DNA of 64,000 bases from Desulfovibrio sp. (lineage in GTDB: Bacteria; Desulfobacterota; Desulfovibrionia; Desulfovibrionales; Desulfovibrionaceae). Made by a program: the position numbers and the translations under genes. The stretch lies in contig JAQYWK010000001.1 in NCBI GenBank assembly GCA_030145055.1, forward strand, positions 372,001-436,000. Direction: 5' to 3'. Under the pieces are notes generated by a model. It made no database searches. It was not told the origin of the DNA and saw only the letters and a program-made list of their open reading frames with translations. Below, piece after piece: positions 34,819 to 44,816 of the stretch. How positions within the stretch are numbered: the first letter of the stretch is position 1; each line of letters opens with the position of its first letter.

Positions 34819-37233
34819 TTACTGAACCAATCTTTTAGCTAATTTAACGGCAGCAACTGCATCAGTAGACCAGCCATCAGCTCCAATGGAATCGCAGAAT
34901 CCGCCGGTAATAACTGCGCCGCCAATCATAACCTTGATATCGAGTTCACGTTCCTTAAGGAGCTTCATGGTATCTTCCATTCTGACCATTGTTGTTGTCA
35001 TCAAAGCGGAAAGACCAATTATTTTAGCACCTTTTTCCTGAGCGACATCGACAATCTTTTCTGCCGTAACATCCTTACCCAGATCGACAACATCAAAACC
35101 GTGATTACGGAGCATGAGACAGACAATATTTTTGCCGATATCATGAATATCGCCTTCAACAGTTGCCATGACGATTACGTCCTGCACCGTCTGCCCACCT
35201 GCGGCCTCAAGAAGCGGTTTGAGTTTTTCGAAAGCTTTCTGAAGAGTTTCAGCGGATTGTAGAAGCTGTGGAAGGAAATATTCCTTACGCTCGTACTTTT
35301 CACCGACTTCCATAATCGCGGGGATAAGTTCATCGTTTACAAGAACGAAGGGATCGCGCCCGCCGTCAAGTTCTCTATTCACGAGAGCAAGTATTCCGCC
35401 CCGATCTCCCGTAACTACTGCGTCGAAAAGATTATCAGCCCCGACTTTTTTAGGACCTGAATTCTGACCAGTAGCCTGACCGCCATCACCACCCGGAGTC
35501 CAGCCAGAATATTGAGCTATGAACTGCTCAGCCTGTGGATCTCTAGCAAGCAGTACTTCTGTCGCATATAAGCTTTCTCTGAGCCTTGAAGAATTCGGGT
35601 TGGCAATAAATGCGCTAAGCCCCTGCCCCTGACATAAGGTCAGGAAGCTTGAGTTGAGCAGTTCGCGGGCCGGTAGTCCGAAAGATACGTTGGAAAGACC
35701 GAGAACTGTCGGTAGATTCCACTCTTCTTTACAGTGACGGATGAAATCTAAGCAGTGTCTTGCGGCTTCCGGCTTGGATGAAACAGTCAGCGCGAGCGCA
35801 TCAACCATAATCAGTCTGCGTGGAATTCCGTAAGAATCAGCTTCTTCGAGAAGTTTGGAAACAACTTCGATTCGTTCAGCACATGTGAAAGGAAGCTTGG
35901 TACCGATAATCGGAAGCAGGATAAATGGTGCACCGAACTTTTTACACAAAGGTCCAAGCCGTTCCATGCGTCCGGCTTCACCGCTGATGGAGTTAACCAA
36001 CGGAGATCCTGCATATGTCCATAATGCGGCTTCAACGGCTTCAGGATTGGTAGAATCAATACTAAGTGGTGCAGGGTGCTGCGCCATGATCTCTTTAGCG
36101 AGAGCAGGCAAAATTTTAACTTCATCAACCAACGGTGCGCCGACGTTCACATCAAGAACAGGTGCTCCAGCTAAAATCTGCTCAGCGGCAAACTTCATAG
36201 CTTCGGTGAACTGACCATTCTGAAGCTCTGCGCTCAAAACTTTTTTACCCGTAGGATTGATCCGCTCACCAATGATTACACCACGTTGCTCAAAACCGAT
36301 TTTAACGGTCTGTGCGCGTGAAGTAAGCACCATCTGGCAATCTTCCTGCGGAACAGGACGCTGCCACATAGCACTACCGACAGCATTTCTAAGAGCCTTG
36401 ATATGATCAGGAGTTGTTCCACAACAACCACCAATGAACTTCGCGCCAACTTCAACAAAACGAGCGGACTGCTTAGCAAACGGCTCAGGCTGAAGTCTGA
36501 AAACGGTATTGCGATTTTCATCAAGCTCAGGAAGTCCGGCATTCGCTTCAGCCAGTAAGGGGCTGGTAAGTCTGGTCTGCATGGATTTCAAAACATCATA
36601 CATTTGCTCAGGACCGGCACTACAGTTAGTTCCCATGAGTTCGACGCCCATGTTCTGCATGGTGTCTATGAAAGTCTGAGGTGAAGTTCCGGTCAAACAA
36701 GCTGCAGGAGATTCGAAAGTCATAGAAAGCGCGATAGGCAGATCACACACTTCGCGGGCGGCAATAACAACAGCGCGCGCTTCGGCAAGGTCAAAGTGAG
36801 TTTCGCCCAAAATCAGATCAATTCCACCTTCAACAAGCCCCTGAATCTGCTCTTTATATATTTCAACCATCTCTTTGAAAGTCATTTCACCGAGCGGCTG
36901 AACAAAATAACCAGTAGGACCAACGCTACCACCGACAAAAACATTATCCCCGGCGACAGATCTGGCTATAAGTGCCATTTCTCTGTTAAGACCTATAACA
37001 TCGGCATCTGCGCCGAGTTTAGGTCTACTACCACCAAAAGTGTTTGTGGTAAGAACATTTGCTCCGGCAGCAACATAGTCTTTGTGTACGGATTTAATGA
37101 CATCAGGACTCTGGAGGCCGAAGATTTCAGGTGACATTCCAGCGGGAAGCCCTCTTCCCTGCAGGAGTGTTCCGTATCCACCATCAAAAAAGTAAACCTT
37201 GTCATCACTGAGTGCTTTGCGAAAATCCGGCAT
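34819..37233 (-). CDS. metH: Methionine synthase, cobalamin-dependent, short form (MetH without activation domain)
   Basis: An 804-residue enzyme transferring methyl from methyltetrahydrofolate to homocysteine. In order: homocysteine methyltransferase domain with zinc cysteines (GTNCSAG, GGCCGT), pterin-binding TIM barrel (DVNVGAP), a linker, and the B12 cap and Rossmann domain with the cobalt-binding DIHDIGKNIV at about 695-704. The C-terminal reactivation domain of E. coli MetH is absent, as is usual in many anaerobes. The ATG at 37231-37233 is chosen over a TTG 12 bases upstream because GGAG precedes it. I see no B12 riboswitch in the 180-base leader. Confidence 0.93.
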   Translation of the reverse strand: MPDFRKALSDDKVYFFDGGYGTLLQGRGLPAGMSPEIFGLQSPDVIKSVHKDYVAAGANVLTTNTFGGSRPKLGADADVIGLNREMALIARSVAGDNVFVGGSVGPTGYFVQPLGEMTFKEMVEIYKEQIQGLVEGGIDLILGETHFDLAEARAVVIAAREVCDLPIALSMTFESPAACLTGTSPQTFIDTMQNMGVELMGTNCSAGPEQMYDVLKSMQTRLTSPLLAEANAGLPELDENRNTVFRLQPEPFAKQSARFVEVGAKFIGGCCGTTPDHIKALRNAVGSAMWQRPVPQEDCQMVLTSRAQTVKIGFEQRGVIIGERINPTGKKVLSAELQNGQFTEAMKFAAEQILAGAPVLDVNVGAPLVDEVKILPALAKEIMAQHPAPLSIDSTNPEAVEAALWTYAGSPLVNSISGEAGRMERLGPLCKKFGAPFILLPIIGTKLPFTCAERIEVVSKLLEEADSYGIPRRLIMVDALALTVSSKPEAARHCLDFIRHCKEEWNLPTVLGLSNVSFGLPARELLNSSFLTLCQGQGLSAFIANPNSSRLRESLYATEVLLARDPQAEQFIAQYSGWTPGGDGGQATGQNSGPKKVGADNLFDAVVTGDRGGILALVNRELDGGRDPFVLVNDELIPAIMEVGEKYERKEYFLPQLLQSAETLQKAFEKLKPLLEAAGGQTVQDVIVMATVEGDIHDIGKNIVCLMLRNHGFDVVDLGKDVTAEKIVDVAQEKGAKIIGLSALMTTTMVRMEDTMKLLKERELDIKVMIGGAVITGGFCDSIGADGWSTDAVAAVKLAKRLVQ

Positions 37234-37414
37234 AAGATACTCCAAAAGTTATGAATAAACCCCAAAAAGAAAGGTCATAATTGTTTCAAATAGCTTCTAC
37301 TTAAAAACATTGAAAAGGACAAATAAAAACTATATCCTTATAAGTTACTAACATGATCTACATTAGGTAATAGAGTTTAAATAATGTCAGGCGCATAGGA
37401 AAACTACCCGGACA

Positions 37415-38383
37415 ATGAAATCAAAAAAAGAACCGATTACTCCAGAAGTCGAGGATATTAAAGAAGATACGCTGGTTCCAAAACCAGATTTCCTTCCTAC
37501 TCCGAGGCCAAAAGGCGAAGTAGCCACTAAAGATCCGCTGCATCTCTATCTACAAGAGATTAGCCGCTTTCCTCTACTTGAGCCTGATGAAGAATTTAGA
37601 TTAGCCAAAAGAGTGCAGGAGAATGGGGATCAGGAGGCGGCGTTCCGTCTTGTCTCATCTCACCTGCGTCTAGTGGTAAAAATAGCAATGGATTTCCAGC
37701 GTCGCTGGATGCAAAATGTTCTGGACCTCATTCAGGAAGGAAATGTCGGCCTTATGAAGGCTGTAAACAAATTTGATCCTGATAAAGGAATCAAGTTTTC
37801 TTATTATGCTGCATTCTGGGTTAAGGCTTATATCCTGAAATACATAATGGATAACTGGCGCATGGTTAAAATCGGAACCACGCAAACCCAGCGCAAACTT
37901 TTCTATAATCTTAACAAAGAACGTCAAAGACTGCAGACTTTAGGGTTTGACCCGACACCGTCCGTGCTCTCCAAAAATCTCAATGTCAGTGTTGAAGAGA
38001 TTTCGGAAATGGACCAAAGGCTGGCAAAGAATGATCTTTCGCTGAACCTTAAATTCGGAGAAGAATCAGAAGCCACACGCATGGACTTTCTACCGGACTT
38101 AGGTCCGGGTATTGAAGAAACTCTTGCCAATAAAGAGATTTCGACCTTACTTCTTGATCAACTTAGAGCTGTTGCTCCAAAGTTGAATGAGAAGGAACAA
38201 GTTATTTTAGATGACAGATTGCTCTCTGACTCACCGCGAACTCTTAGAGAAATTGGTGAAGAATTCGGAGTTACCAGAGAAAGAGTCCGCCAGATTGAAG
38301 CCCGGCTGCTAAGCAAGCTCAGGGAACATCTGTCCGAAACTGTAAAAGATTTTTCTGAAGATTGGATACCTGACAATGAATAA
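37415..38383 (+). CDS. rpoH: RNA polymerase sigma factor, RpoH (sigma-32) family
   Basis: A 322-residue sigma-70-family factor. Region 1.2 (PLHLYLQEISRFPLLEPDEE), region 2 with the core-binding and -10 recognition stretch (NVLDLIQEGNVGLMKAVNKFDPDKGIKFSYYAAFWVKAYIL) and region 4 (LREIGEEFGVTRERVRQIEARLLSKLREHL) are all present. The size and absence of region 1.1 point to an alternative heat-shock type factor. It overlaps the following HD gene by 8 bases and starts an operon that includes two lipoproteins, so envelope stress control is plausible but inferred. Confidence 0.9.
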   Translation: MKSKKEPITPEVEDIKEDTLVPKPDFLPTPRPKGEVATKDPLHLYLQEISRFPLLEPDEEFRLAKRVQENGDQEAAFRLVSSHLRLVVKIAMDFQRRWMQNVLDLIQEGNVGLMKAVNKFDPDKGIKFSYYAAFWVKAYILKYIMDNWRMVKIGTTQTQRKLFYNLNKERQRLQTLGFDPTPSVLSKNLNVSVEEISEMDQRLAKNDLSLNLKFGEESEATRMDFLPDLGPGIEETLANKEISTLLLDQLRAVAPKLNEKEQVILDDRLLSDSPRTLREIGEEFGVTRERVRQIEARLLSKLREHLSETVKDFSEDWIPDNE

Positions 38384-39164
38384 ATTACTGACAGAACTAA
38401 AAAAAGAAGCCGGAAAATTAGCGAAATCTCAGCCCACTCCCCAATTTTATAGGGATGCAGAGACACAGCTTGAATTTTCCCATAGCATGTTTTTCGACCA
38501 TCCTCTCGTCATTAGATTGCAGGAAGATGTTATCCCTTTCCTTTATGATGAATATGCTCACGGGATTTACCATTCCAAAAAAGTGTCTATAGAAGCTGGA
38601 GCAATAGTCCTGAGAGATGGCGATCACCTTCCTCCTGATACAGTCAGAGAGCTTGTTCTACTCGCACAATTCTGCGGACTGCTCCACGACTGTTGTAGAC
38701 TTGATGAGGATCATGCCAAACGCGGAGCGGAAACTTCACGCGTAATTCTGAATAACTATCCCCTTTCAGAACGCAGTAAGAATCTTATTGCTGAATCAAT
38801 TGCCAGACACGAAGCGTTCAAACCGCTAACTCCTATAGTTGACGATCCAGAACTGAAACTTCTCAGCGGCGCGCTCTACGATGCCGACAAATTCCGCTGG
38901 GGCCCTGACAACTTTTCAACAACGCTCTGGGAAATTTGTGACTACGAAGACTGGTCTGTAAGTGAAATCATCGCCAAGTTTCCAAAAGGACTTGATATGA
39001 TCAAATCTATCGAATCAACATTTCGTACAGAAACCGGCAAGAAGTACGGCCCCGAAATGATCGAGCAGGGCATGACCATTGGAGCAGAAGTTTACAAACG
39101 ACTAGTTGAAATGGCCGCTTCTCCTGAATATTCTCCCTATAATAAAGATAAGCCGACTGTATGA
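38376..39164 (+). CDS. HD-domain protein
   Basis: A 262-residue predicted metal-dependent phosphohydrolase of the HD superfamily. HGIYHSKKV supplies the first histidine and LLHDCCRLDEDHAKRGAE the HD doublet. No GYP motif is seen. HD proteins hydrolyse nucleotides, (p)ppGpp or phosphodiesters; the specific substrate is unknown. It overlaps rpoH by 8 bases and the next gene by 4 (ATGA). Confidence 0.8.
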   Translation: MNKLLTELKKEAGKLAKSQPTPQFYRDAETQLEFSHSMFFDHPLVIRLQEDVIPFLYDEYAHGIYHSKKVSIEAGAIVLRDGDHLPPDTVRELVLLAQFCGLLHDCCRLDEDHAKRGAETSRVILNNYPLSERSKNLIAESIARHEAFKPLTPIVDDPELKLLSGALYDADKFRWGPDNFSTTLWEICDYEDWSVSEIIAKFPKGLDMIKSIESTFRTETGKKYGPEMIEQGMTIGAEVYKRLVEMAASPEYSPYNKDKPTV

Positions 39165-40915
39165 TTAACCAAGCATCCATGACCCGCAAAACGGTTTCTC
39201 CTATTGCAGTCGCCGCGCTGCTTTTTGTTATTCTACTGCAGGGTTGTGCGCATAAAAACGCACCACTTCCTGGAAATGAATCTATACAACTAAGCCCTGA
39301 AACTCAGCTGACATACGACTATCTTGTCTATCAAGATTATCTAACGAGACTGAGCCAGCTTATGCGCATGAGCAACAGATCATTGGAAAGCGTGACCGAA
39401 GCTGGACGCATTCAGCATGAAGCAATTACGGTTCTGAACCGGATATTAGTAGCCGAGCCAAGTGCTCAGCTTTACTCTGAAAAAGCTTCCCTCTACTGGG
39501 CTTCACAGCAAATTGATCAAGCTAGAGAAGCTTTGAAAGAAGGATTACTGAAATATCCTGATGATCAGAAACTCATCCTTAGTCTTTCCAGCACTTATCT
39601 CATTGAAAACAGAAACGCTGATGCAGAGGGAGTCCTGCAAGATTATCTTCACAGACATCCTGACGACATCATTGTTACTAGTCAGCTAGGACACATTTTT
39701 CTTGAGCAAAAAAAATTCGCGAAGGCTCTGGATACACTGAAAACAATTCCGGCCAAGAAGCGTACACCAGAAATCCTCTATTCATACGCCAAAGCAAGCG
39801 CAGGACTAGGGCTGACCAAGCAAGCAATAAGATCTCTGCAAACAGCTGTTAAAGTTGACCCAGGCTACATTGAGGCATGGGGAGAGCTGGCTTACTTGTA
39901 TGAAATGGGAAAAGACTATGATGCCGCTGAAAAGATTTACACAAAAATGCTCGAATTTCCCGAGGTTTCTAGTCATATTAGATTGCGCCTTATTGAGCTG
40001 AGCCTAAAACTCAATAATCCCGATAAAGGATTATCTCTTGTCCTTGAAGGACCAAGGTCTACTCCTTTTCTTCTTGAATCCGCGCAACTCTTTTTGAACG
40101 GAAAGTTTTACGGCCAGGCATCAACAATACTTGATATTTTTGCACAAAAAGAAGTTATCCCTGACTCCTACTATTTTTTCAAAGCATCCATTGCCTTTGA
40201 AGGAGAAGAGGATCCGCAAAAAGCATTGAATTTCCTCTACAAAGTGAAGCCGGGCAGCGATCATTATGATCGTAGTCTTCAGTTTAAATCACACTTGTTA
40301 ATTGTTCTTAAAAAGTACGATGAAGCACTCATAACCGTAAAAGAAGGTCAGAAGCTATTCCCTGGAGACCCTAATTTTTACCTGACAGAAGGGATGATTC
40401 ACCACGAGTTAGGAGAACTTGAAAAAGCGGAAGAAGCTCTTTTAAGAGGTGACCAAAACATACCTGATTCACCAGAAATTCTTTTCCAACTAGGTATAAT
40501 GGCAGAAGGAAAGGGAGATTTAGATCAAACTCTTGCATACATGGAAAGAATCGTTTCTATGCAGCCGGATCATGCGGACGCACTGAACTTCGTAGGATAT
40601 ATTCTTGCCGAACGGAATGAACAGCTTGACCGCGCACTGGTATTAATTTCCAGAGCGAACAAGCTTGCACCGGATAACGGATATATTACGGATTCTCTTG
40701 CATGGGTCCTTTACCGCCTCGGAAGATATGAAGAAGCATGGGTGCAGATTAAACGAGCTGTATCACTAAAAGATAAACAGCCGGATTTATGGATACATTA
40801 CGGAGACATTGCAGTTTCCATGAAATATTTTAAGAGCGCTGCAAAAGGTTACAAAAGAGCGCTTAAGCTCGATCCTAAAAATAGCGAAGCTCAGAGGAAA
40901 CTCGATTCATTATGA
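39161..40915 (+). CDS. TPR-repeat outer-membrane lipoprotein
   Basis: A 584-residue protein with a signal peptide and lipobox (LLQGC28). From about residue 90 it is almost entirely tetratricopeptide repeats (for example LGLTKQAIRSLQTAVKVDPG, and a final RYEEAWVQIKRAVSLKDK). TPR lipoproteins scaffold envelope assembly. It shares ATGA overlaps with the HD protein and the next lipoprotein, which supports co-translation. Confidence 0.88.
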   Translation: MINQASMTRKTVSPIAVAALLFVILLQGCAHKNAPLPGNESIQLSPETQLTYDYLVYQDYLTRLSQLMRMSNRSLESVTEAGRIQHEAITVLNRILVAEPSAQLYSEKASLYWASQQIDQAREALKEGLLKYPDDQKLILSLSSTYLIENRNADAEGVLQDYLHRHPDDIIVTSQLGHIFLEQKKFAKALDTLKTIPAKKRTPEILYSYAKASAGLGLTKQAIRSLQTAVKVDPGYIEAWGELAYLYEMGKDYDAAEKIYTKMLEFPEVSSHIRLRLIELSLKLNNPDKGLSLVLEGPRSTPFLLESAQLFLNGKFYGQASTILDIFAQKEVIPDSYYFFKASIAFEGEEDPQKALNFLYKVKPGSDHYDRSLQFKSHLLIVLKKYDEALITVKEGQKLFPGDPNFYLTEGMIHHELGELEKAEEALLRGDQNIPDSPEILFQLGIMAEGKGDLDQTLAYMERIVSMQPDHADALNFVGYILAERNEQLDRALVLISRANKLAPDNGYITDSLAWVLYRLGRYEEAWVQIKRAVSLKDKQPDLWIHYGDIAVSMKYFKSAAKGYKRALKLDPKNSEAQRKLDSL

Positions 40916-41700
40916 TTTCCAGATTCTCGGTTTCGGCCTTTTTACTGCTATCCATAATCTTTATTGTTTCAGGGTGTGCTTCCCGTAAAATACAGGCTTA
41001 TGACTCGGATAAAATTTATGCCAAGTTCAGAAATGAATACGGAAATTGTAACAGTACCGGAATGAAAGCCAAGGCCAGTCTGTACTATAGTTCAGAGGAT
41101 CGGGGGCATCGCACAGTAATTAACCTATGGGGCAATCTAGCTTCACCTTTGCGGCTTGATGTCCGGGCTGGAATAGGTGCTTACGTTGCCCACATCCGCG
41201 AAGATGACGAAGGGCTACTCGCTTTTTACCCCGAGGAGAAGACGGCTTACTCGCACTCTTCACCCACCAGAGCGGTAAAATTACTAGGTCTTCCGTTTCC
41301 ATTCGCATTAAAAGACCTTGCGGGACTAATTGCAGGCTGTTATCCAAACCTCATTCCAAAATCTTTTGATACAATAACATCGACAGCAAATTATAATAAT
41401 TTGCTATTTATATTTGATAAGGGAGCTATCAGCTCGATAACTCTCACAAGAGAAGGTCTTCCTGTTGAATTGACAGGGGGCGGAGAACATCCATGGCGGA
41501 TGGAAATGTCCTCATATGAACTAGATGAATCCGGTAAAGAGTTGCCCGATAAAATCACCGTTTTTACCGATAATAAGGGAAAAGCTGTGCTGAGAATAAA
41601 GTCCAGATCGTTCACAAATACGAACTGGGACGTAAAATCTCTCGAAATGATCATTCCGGACGGAATTCCAACCATAAAACTTGATCGGAATGTAAATTAA
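40912..41700 (+). CDS. LolB-like/DUF4292-type outer-membrane lipoprotein
   Basis: A 262-residue lipoprotein with lipobox SGC22. The body is beta-rich and resembles LolB/DUF4292 proteins (GHRTVINLWGNLASPLRLDVRAG, and KLLGLPFPFALKDLAGLIAG). LolB inserts lipoproteins in the outer membrane, but sequence similarity of this group is low and the exact role is uncertain. It follows the TPR lipoprotein with an ATGA overlap. Confidence 0.7.
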   Translation: MISRFSVSAFLLLSIIFIVSGCASRKIQAYDSDKIYAKFRNEYGNCNSTGMKAKASLYYSSEDRGHRTVINLWGNLASPLRLDVRAGIGAYVAHIREDDEGLLAFYPEEKTAYSHSSPTRAVKLLGLPFPFALKDLAGLIAGCYPNLIPKSFDTITSTANYNNLLFIFDKGAISSITLTREGLPVELTGGGEHPWRMEMSSYELDESGKELPDKITVFTDNKGKAVLRIKSRSFTNTNWDVKSLEMIIPDGIPTIKLDRNVN

Positions 41701-41744
41701 AATATTTATTAAAAAAAATTTTGCTTTGTTATGGAGAGTATAAA

Positions 41745-42068
41745 ATGAGCGATTTAAATTGCGAATGTAACGACAAAGGTAAAGGACTTATTGAGAATTT
41801 TAAGAATGGGCTTGCTGTCTGGACACAAGAATTAAAGACTATTTTCAGCAAATTACTCGGAAATTTCGAAGTTTGTCAGCTTGAAAAACGTCTCGAAAGA
41901 GAATACGCCCTTCTCGGAAAGCTTAGTTGCGATGATGCTCAAGGCGACATTGAACTTTGCAAAAAACAGATCGACTTCTTCAAAGAAGAGATCAGCAAGC
42001 TGAAAAAAGAGCAAGCTGCAAAGCGCGATGTAAAACGCAGAGACAATCAGCGTGACATGGAATTATAG
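41745..42068 (+). CDS. Small coiled-coil protein of unknown function
   Basis: A 107-residue charged protein. The ATG is preceded by GGAGAG; a TTG 24 bases upstream is less likely. The C-terminal two thirds are predicted coiled coil (EVCQLEKRLEREYALLGKL, later KKQIDFFKEEISKLKKEQAAKR). Four or more cysteines near the N-terminus (CECN...) might bind metal. It stands between the lipoprotein operon and rpiB. Confidence 0.7.
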   Translation: MSDLNCECNDKGKGLIENFKNGLAVWTQELKTIFSKLLGNFEVCQLEKRLEREYALLGKLSCDDAQGDIELCKKQIDFFKEEISKLKKEQAAKRDVKRRDNQRDMEL

Positions 42069-42127
42069 ATCATTGTTTATAAGGGTTTATGAATTCTTAA
42101 CTTTAATGAAAGACCACGGAGACAGAG

Positions 42128-42556
42128 ATGCCTAAAGTAGTAATCGGTTCTGACCACGGCGGCTTTGAACTCAAGGAACATGCTAAAGAAGTACTCCTTG
42201 AAATGGGATATGAAGTTGAAGACGCAGGTCCTGAATCTGCTGTCAGCTGCGACTATCCTTTATATGCTACAAAAGTAGCTTCAAAGATTAAAGGAGATGT
42301 ACTGGGCATTCTCATCTGCGGAACCGGCCTTGGAATGTCCATGGCAGCCAACAGACAGAAAGGAATTCGCGCCGCAATGTGCACAAACGAGTACATGGCG
42401 AAAATGGCGAAAGCACATAATGATGCAAACATTCTTTGTTTGGGCGCAAGAGTCATCGGAATTGGCCTCGCAGAAGAAATCATCAAAGCATTTTTGACCA
42501 CCGAATTTGAAGGTGAACGTCACATGCGTAGAATCAATCAGATTGACGGTTTATAG
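42128..42556 (+). CDS. rpiB: Ribose-5-phosphate isomerase B
   Basis: A 142-residue RpiB/LacAB-type isomerase interconverting ribose-5-phosphate and ribulose-5-phosphate. The signature VIGSDHGGFELKEH at the start and CGTGLGMSMAANRQKGIRAAMC around residues 65-86 carry the catalytic Cys and His region. GGAGACAG precedes the ATG. It lies directly before transketolase, so both pentose-phosphate steps are grouped, although a terminator separates them. Confidence 0.95.
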   Translation: MPKVVIGSDHGGFELKEHAKEVLLEMGYEVEDAGPESAVSCDYPLYATKVASKIKGDVLGILICGTGLGMSMAANRQKGIRAAMCTNEYMAKMAKAHNDANILCLGARVIGIGLAEEIIKAFLTTEFEGERHMRRINQIDGL

Positions 42557-42562
42557 CCTTTA

Positions 42563-42596
42563 AACCCGAAAACCATGCGGTTTTCGGGTTTTTTTA
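42563..42596 (+). terminator. Rho-independent terminator after rpiB
   Basis: aacccgaaaacc pairs perfectly with ggttttcgggtt (12 bp, 4-base loop) and is followed by seven T residues; it lies 6 bases after the rpiB stop. Transketolase is therefore likely to have its own promoter or depend on readthrough. Confidence 0.94.
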
Positions 42597-42634
42597 TATA
42601 GAAATACCCAATAGTTTTACGAGGAACACTCACA

Positions 42635-44617
42635 ATGAGTACTAATAGTCAGATGGACCAGAAAGCAGTTAACGTAATTAAAGGCCTTATCATGGATTCT
42701 ATCCGCAAGGCCAACTCGGGTCATCCCGGCGGCTCCATGTCTTCTGCGGATTTTGCATATATCCTCTATAAAGATTTCTTGCGCTACGACGCAACCAACA
42801 CAAAATGGGAAAACAGAGACCGCTTCGTACTCGCTGCGGGTCACGAATCCCCACTTCTATACGGTCTACTGCACTTAGCTGGTCTGATTAAAATTGAAGA
42901 TCTTCAGCAGTTCCGTCAGCTAGGTTCCATCACTCCCGGTCATCCGGAACATGATGTAACACCAGGCGTTGAAGCAACAAGCGGACCTCTAGGACAGGGA
43001 TTCTGTGTTGGTGTTGGTATGGCAACAGCCGAAGCGTTCCTTAACGCTAAAACCAACGACGACGTAGTAGATCATTACACATACGTTCTTTCATCTGACG
43101 GCGATTTTCAGGAGCCTGTATCCTCAGGCGCAGCCGCACTAGCTGGACTCTGGAAACTAGGCAAGCTCATCGTTTTCTATGACAGCAACGACATTCAGCT
43201 GGCTGGTCCAACAAGCCGTTGTGACTGCACAGATTTCAAAGCTGTATACGAAGGCATGTGCTGGCAGGTTCTAGAAGTAGACGGTCACAATCACGATGAA
43301 ATCCGCGCCGCTATCAAAGCTGGTCAGGCTGAAACGGGCAAACCGACACTAATCATCGGTAAGACCAAAATGGCCGCCGGAGCTGCAACCTGCGAAGGCG
43401 ACCACTGCACGCACGGAAGCCCGCTTTCAAATGAAGAAATCGCCGCTACCAAAAAAGGTTTCGGTCTTCCTGAAAACGAACTTTTCTACGTTCCTGAAGA
43501 TGTTGTCGCGCATTTCCGCTCCCGCTTCCCTGAGCTCAAGAAAATGGCTGCTGACTGGCAGACCAAACTTGAATCAGTCCTAGCTGGAAACAAAGAAATT
43601 GCTGCTTTCTGGGCAGAAGCTTTCAAGCCTCGCAGTGAAATCAAGTTGGACCTTCCTGACTTCGAAGCAGGTCAGTCCATGGCAACAAGAAAAGCATGGG
43701 GCGCATGTCTCGATGCTATCACCGACGAGCTTCCTACCTTAATAGGTGGTTCCGCAGATCTAGATCCATCCAACCAGACTGCGAATTTCCGCAAAAAAAT
43801 GGGTGATTTCGGTTTAGACGGTTACAGCGCAAGAAACTTAGCTTTCGGTGTTCGTGAGTTCCCAATGTCCGTTATCCTTAACGGTATGGCTCTTCACGGC
43901 GGCGTAATTCCTTTCGGCGCAACTTTCCTTACCTTCTCTGATTACTGCAGAAACGGTATGAGAATGTCCGCGCTACAGAAACTTCCAGTTCTCTACATCT
44001 ACACACATGATTCATTCTACGTAGGTGAAGACGGACCGACTCATCAGCCAATCGAGCATGTAGCATCACTTAGACTCATCCCGAATATGCTGATTCTAAG
44101 ACCTGCTGACGCAAGAGAAACCGCAGCATGTTTGCAGCTTGCTATCAGCCAGACTGACCGTCCTTCCAGCCTCATGCTAACTCGTCAGGGTTTGCCTGTG
44201 ATGGATAAGACCGAATTTCCAATGGTTGAAGAAGGCGTTAAACGCGGCGGATACATCGTTAAGGATTGCGAAGGAACTCCAGACATGATCGCTATTGCGG
44301 CCGGATCAGAAGTATCCCTAGCAATCGATGCGGCTGACCTTATCAAGGATAAGAAAATCCGCGTAGTCAGCATGCCATCCATGGAACTGTTCGAAGAGCA
44401 GGATCAGGCATACAAAGATTCCGTTCTAGATCCGAAAGTCAGAGTACGTGTTGCCGCAGAAGCTGGTCGCCCAGAAATCTGGTACAAGTACGTTGGCCTA
44501 GACGGAGCAGTTCTAGGAATCGATCACTTCGGAGCATCCGCACCTGCTGGCGAGCTTGCTGAAAAGTACGGGTTCACCGCTGGTAACCTTTCTCAGATTA
44601 TGAAGGATCAGTTCTAG
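42635..44617 (+). CDS. tkt: Transketolase
   Basis: A 660-residue thiamine-diphosphate enzyme. The N-terminal ThDP motif (SSDGDFQEPVSSGAAALAGLWKLGKLIVFYDSND) carries the GDG...N Mg site, and the central domain has VGEDGPTHQPIEHVASLRLIPNM, the substrate loop. It exchanges two-carbon units in the non-oxidative pentose phosphate pathway in the cytoplasm. The length is typical (about 660). Confidence 0.97.
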   Translation: MSTNSQMDQKAVNVIKGLIMDSIRKANSGHPGGSMSSADFAYILYKDFLRYDATNTKWENRDRFVLAAGHESPLLYGLLHLAGLIKIEDLQQFRQLGSITPGHPEHDVTPGVEATSGPLGQGFCVGVGMATAEAFLNAKTNDDVVDHYTYVLSSDGDFQEPVSSGAAALAGLWKLGKLIVFYDSNDIQLAGPTSRCDCTDFKAVYEGMCWQVLEVDGHNHDEIRAAIKAGQAETGKPTLIIGKTKMAAGAATCEGDHCTHGSPLSNEEIAATKKGFGLPENELFYVPEDVVAHFRSRFPELKKMAADWQTKLESVLAGNKEIAAFWAEAFKPRSEIKLDLPDFEAGQSMATRKAWGACLDAITDELPTLIGGSADLDPSNQTANFRKKMGDFGLDGYSARNLAFGVREFPMSVILNGMALHGGVIPFGATFLTFSDYCRNGMRMSALQKLPVLYIYTHDSFYVGEDGPTHQPIEHVASLRLIPNMLILRPADARETAACLQLAISQTDRPSSLMLTRQGLPVMDKTEFPMVEEGVKRGGYIVKDCEGTPDMIAIAAGSEVSLAIDAADLIKDKKIRVVSMPSMELFEEQDQAYKDSVLDPKVRVRVAAEAGRPEIWYKYVGLDGAVLGIDHFGASAPAGELAEKYGFTAGNLSQIMKDQF

Positions 44618-44671
44618 GACTGATTTATAGATAGGGTTCAATTTGGATTACGAATTGGATTAAGAATTAGG

Positions 44672-44707
44672 AAAGCCGCTGGAACTTATGTTTCAGCGGC
44701 TTTTTTT
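44672..44707 (+). terminator. Rho-independent terminator after transketolase
   Basis: aaagccgctggaac (44672-44685) pairs with gtttcagcggcttt (44690-44703) across a 4-base loop, followed by T residues. Its core is almost the reverse complement of the hairpin at 46934-46965. Confidence 0.93.
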
Positions 44708-44816
44708 GTTGAGTCCATTTTCTTAGGAATTAAAACTTCAAAAACAACTAATTAGTTAAACCAACAAAGGGCTATAAAAAATATAAATACATTTCTGGAA
44801 CCTAGATATTTTGTCT

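Noticed and set aside
37246-37414. Cobalamin or SAM riboswitch before metH
   Set aside because: No B12 box or SAM-type fold recognisable in the short leader.
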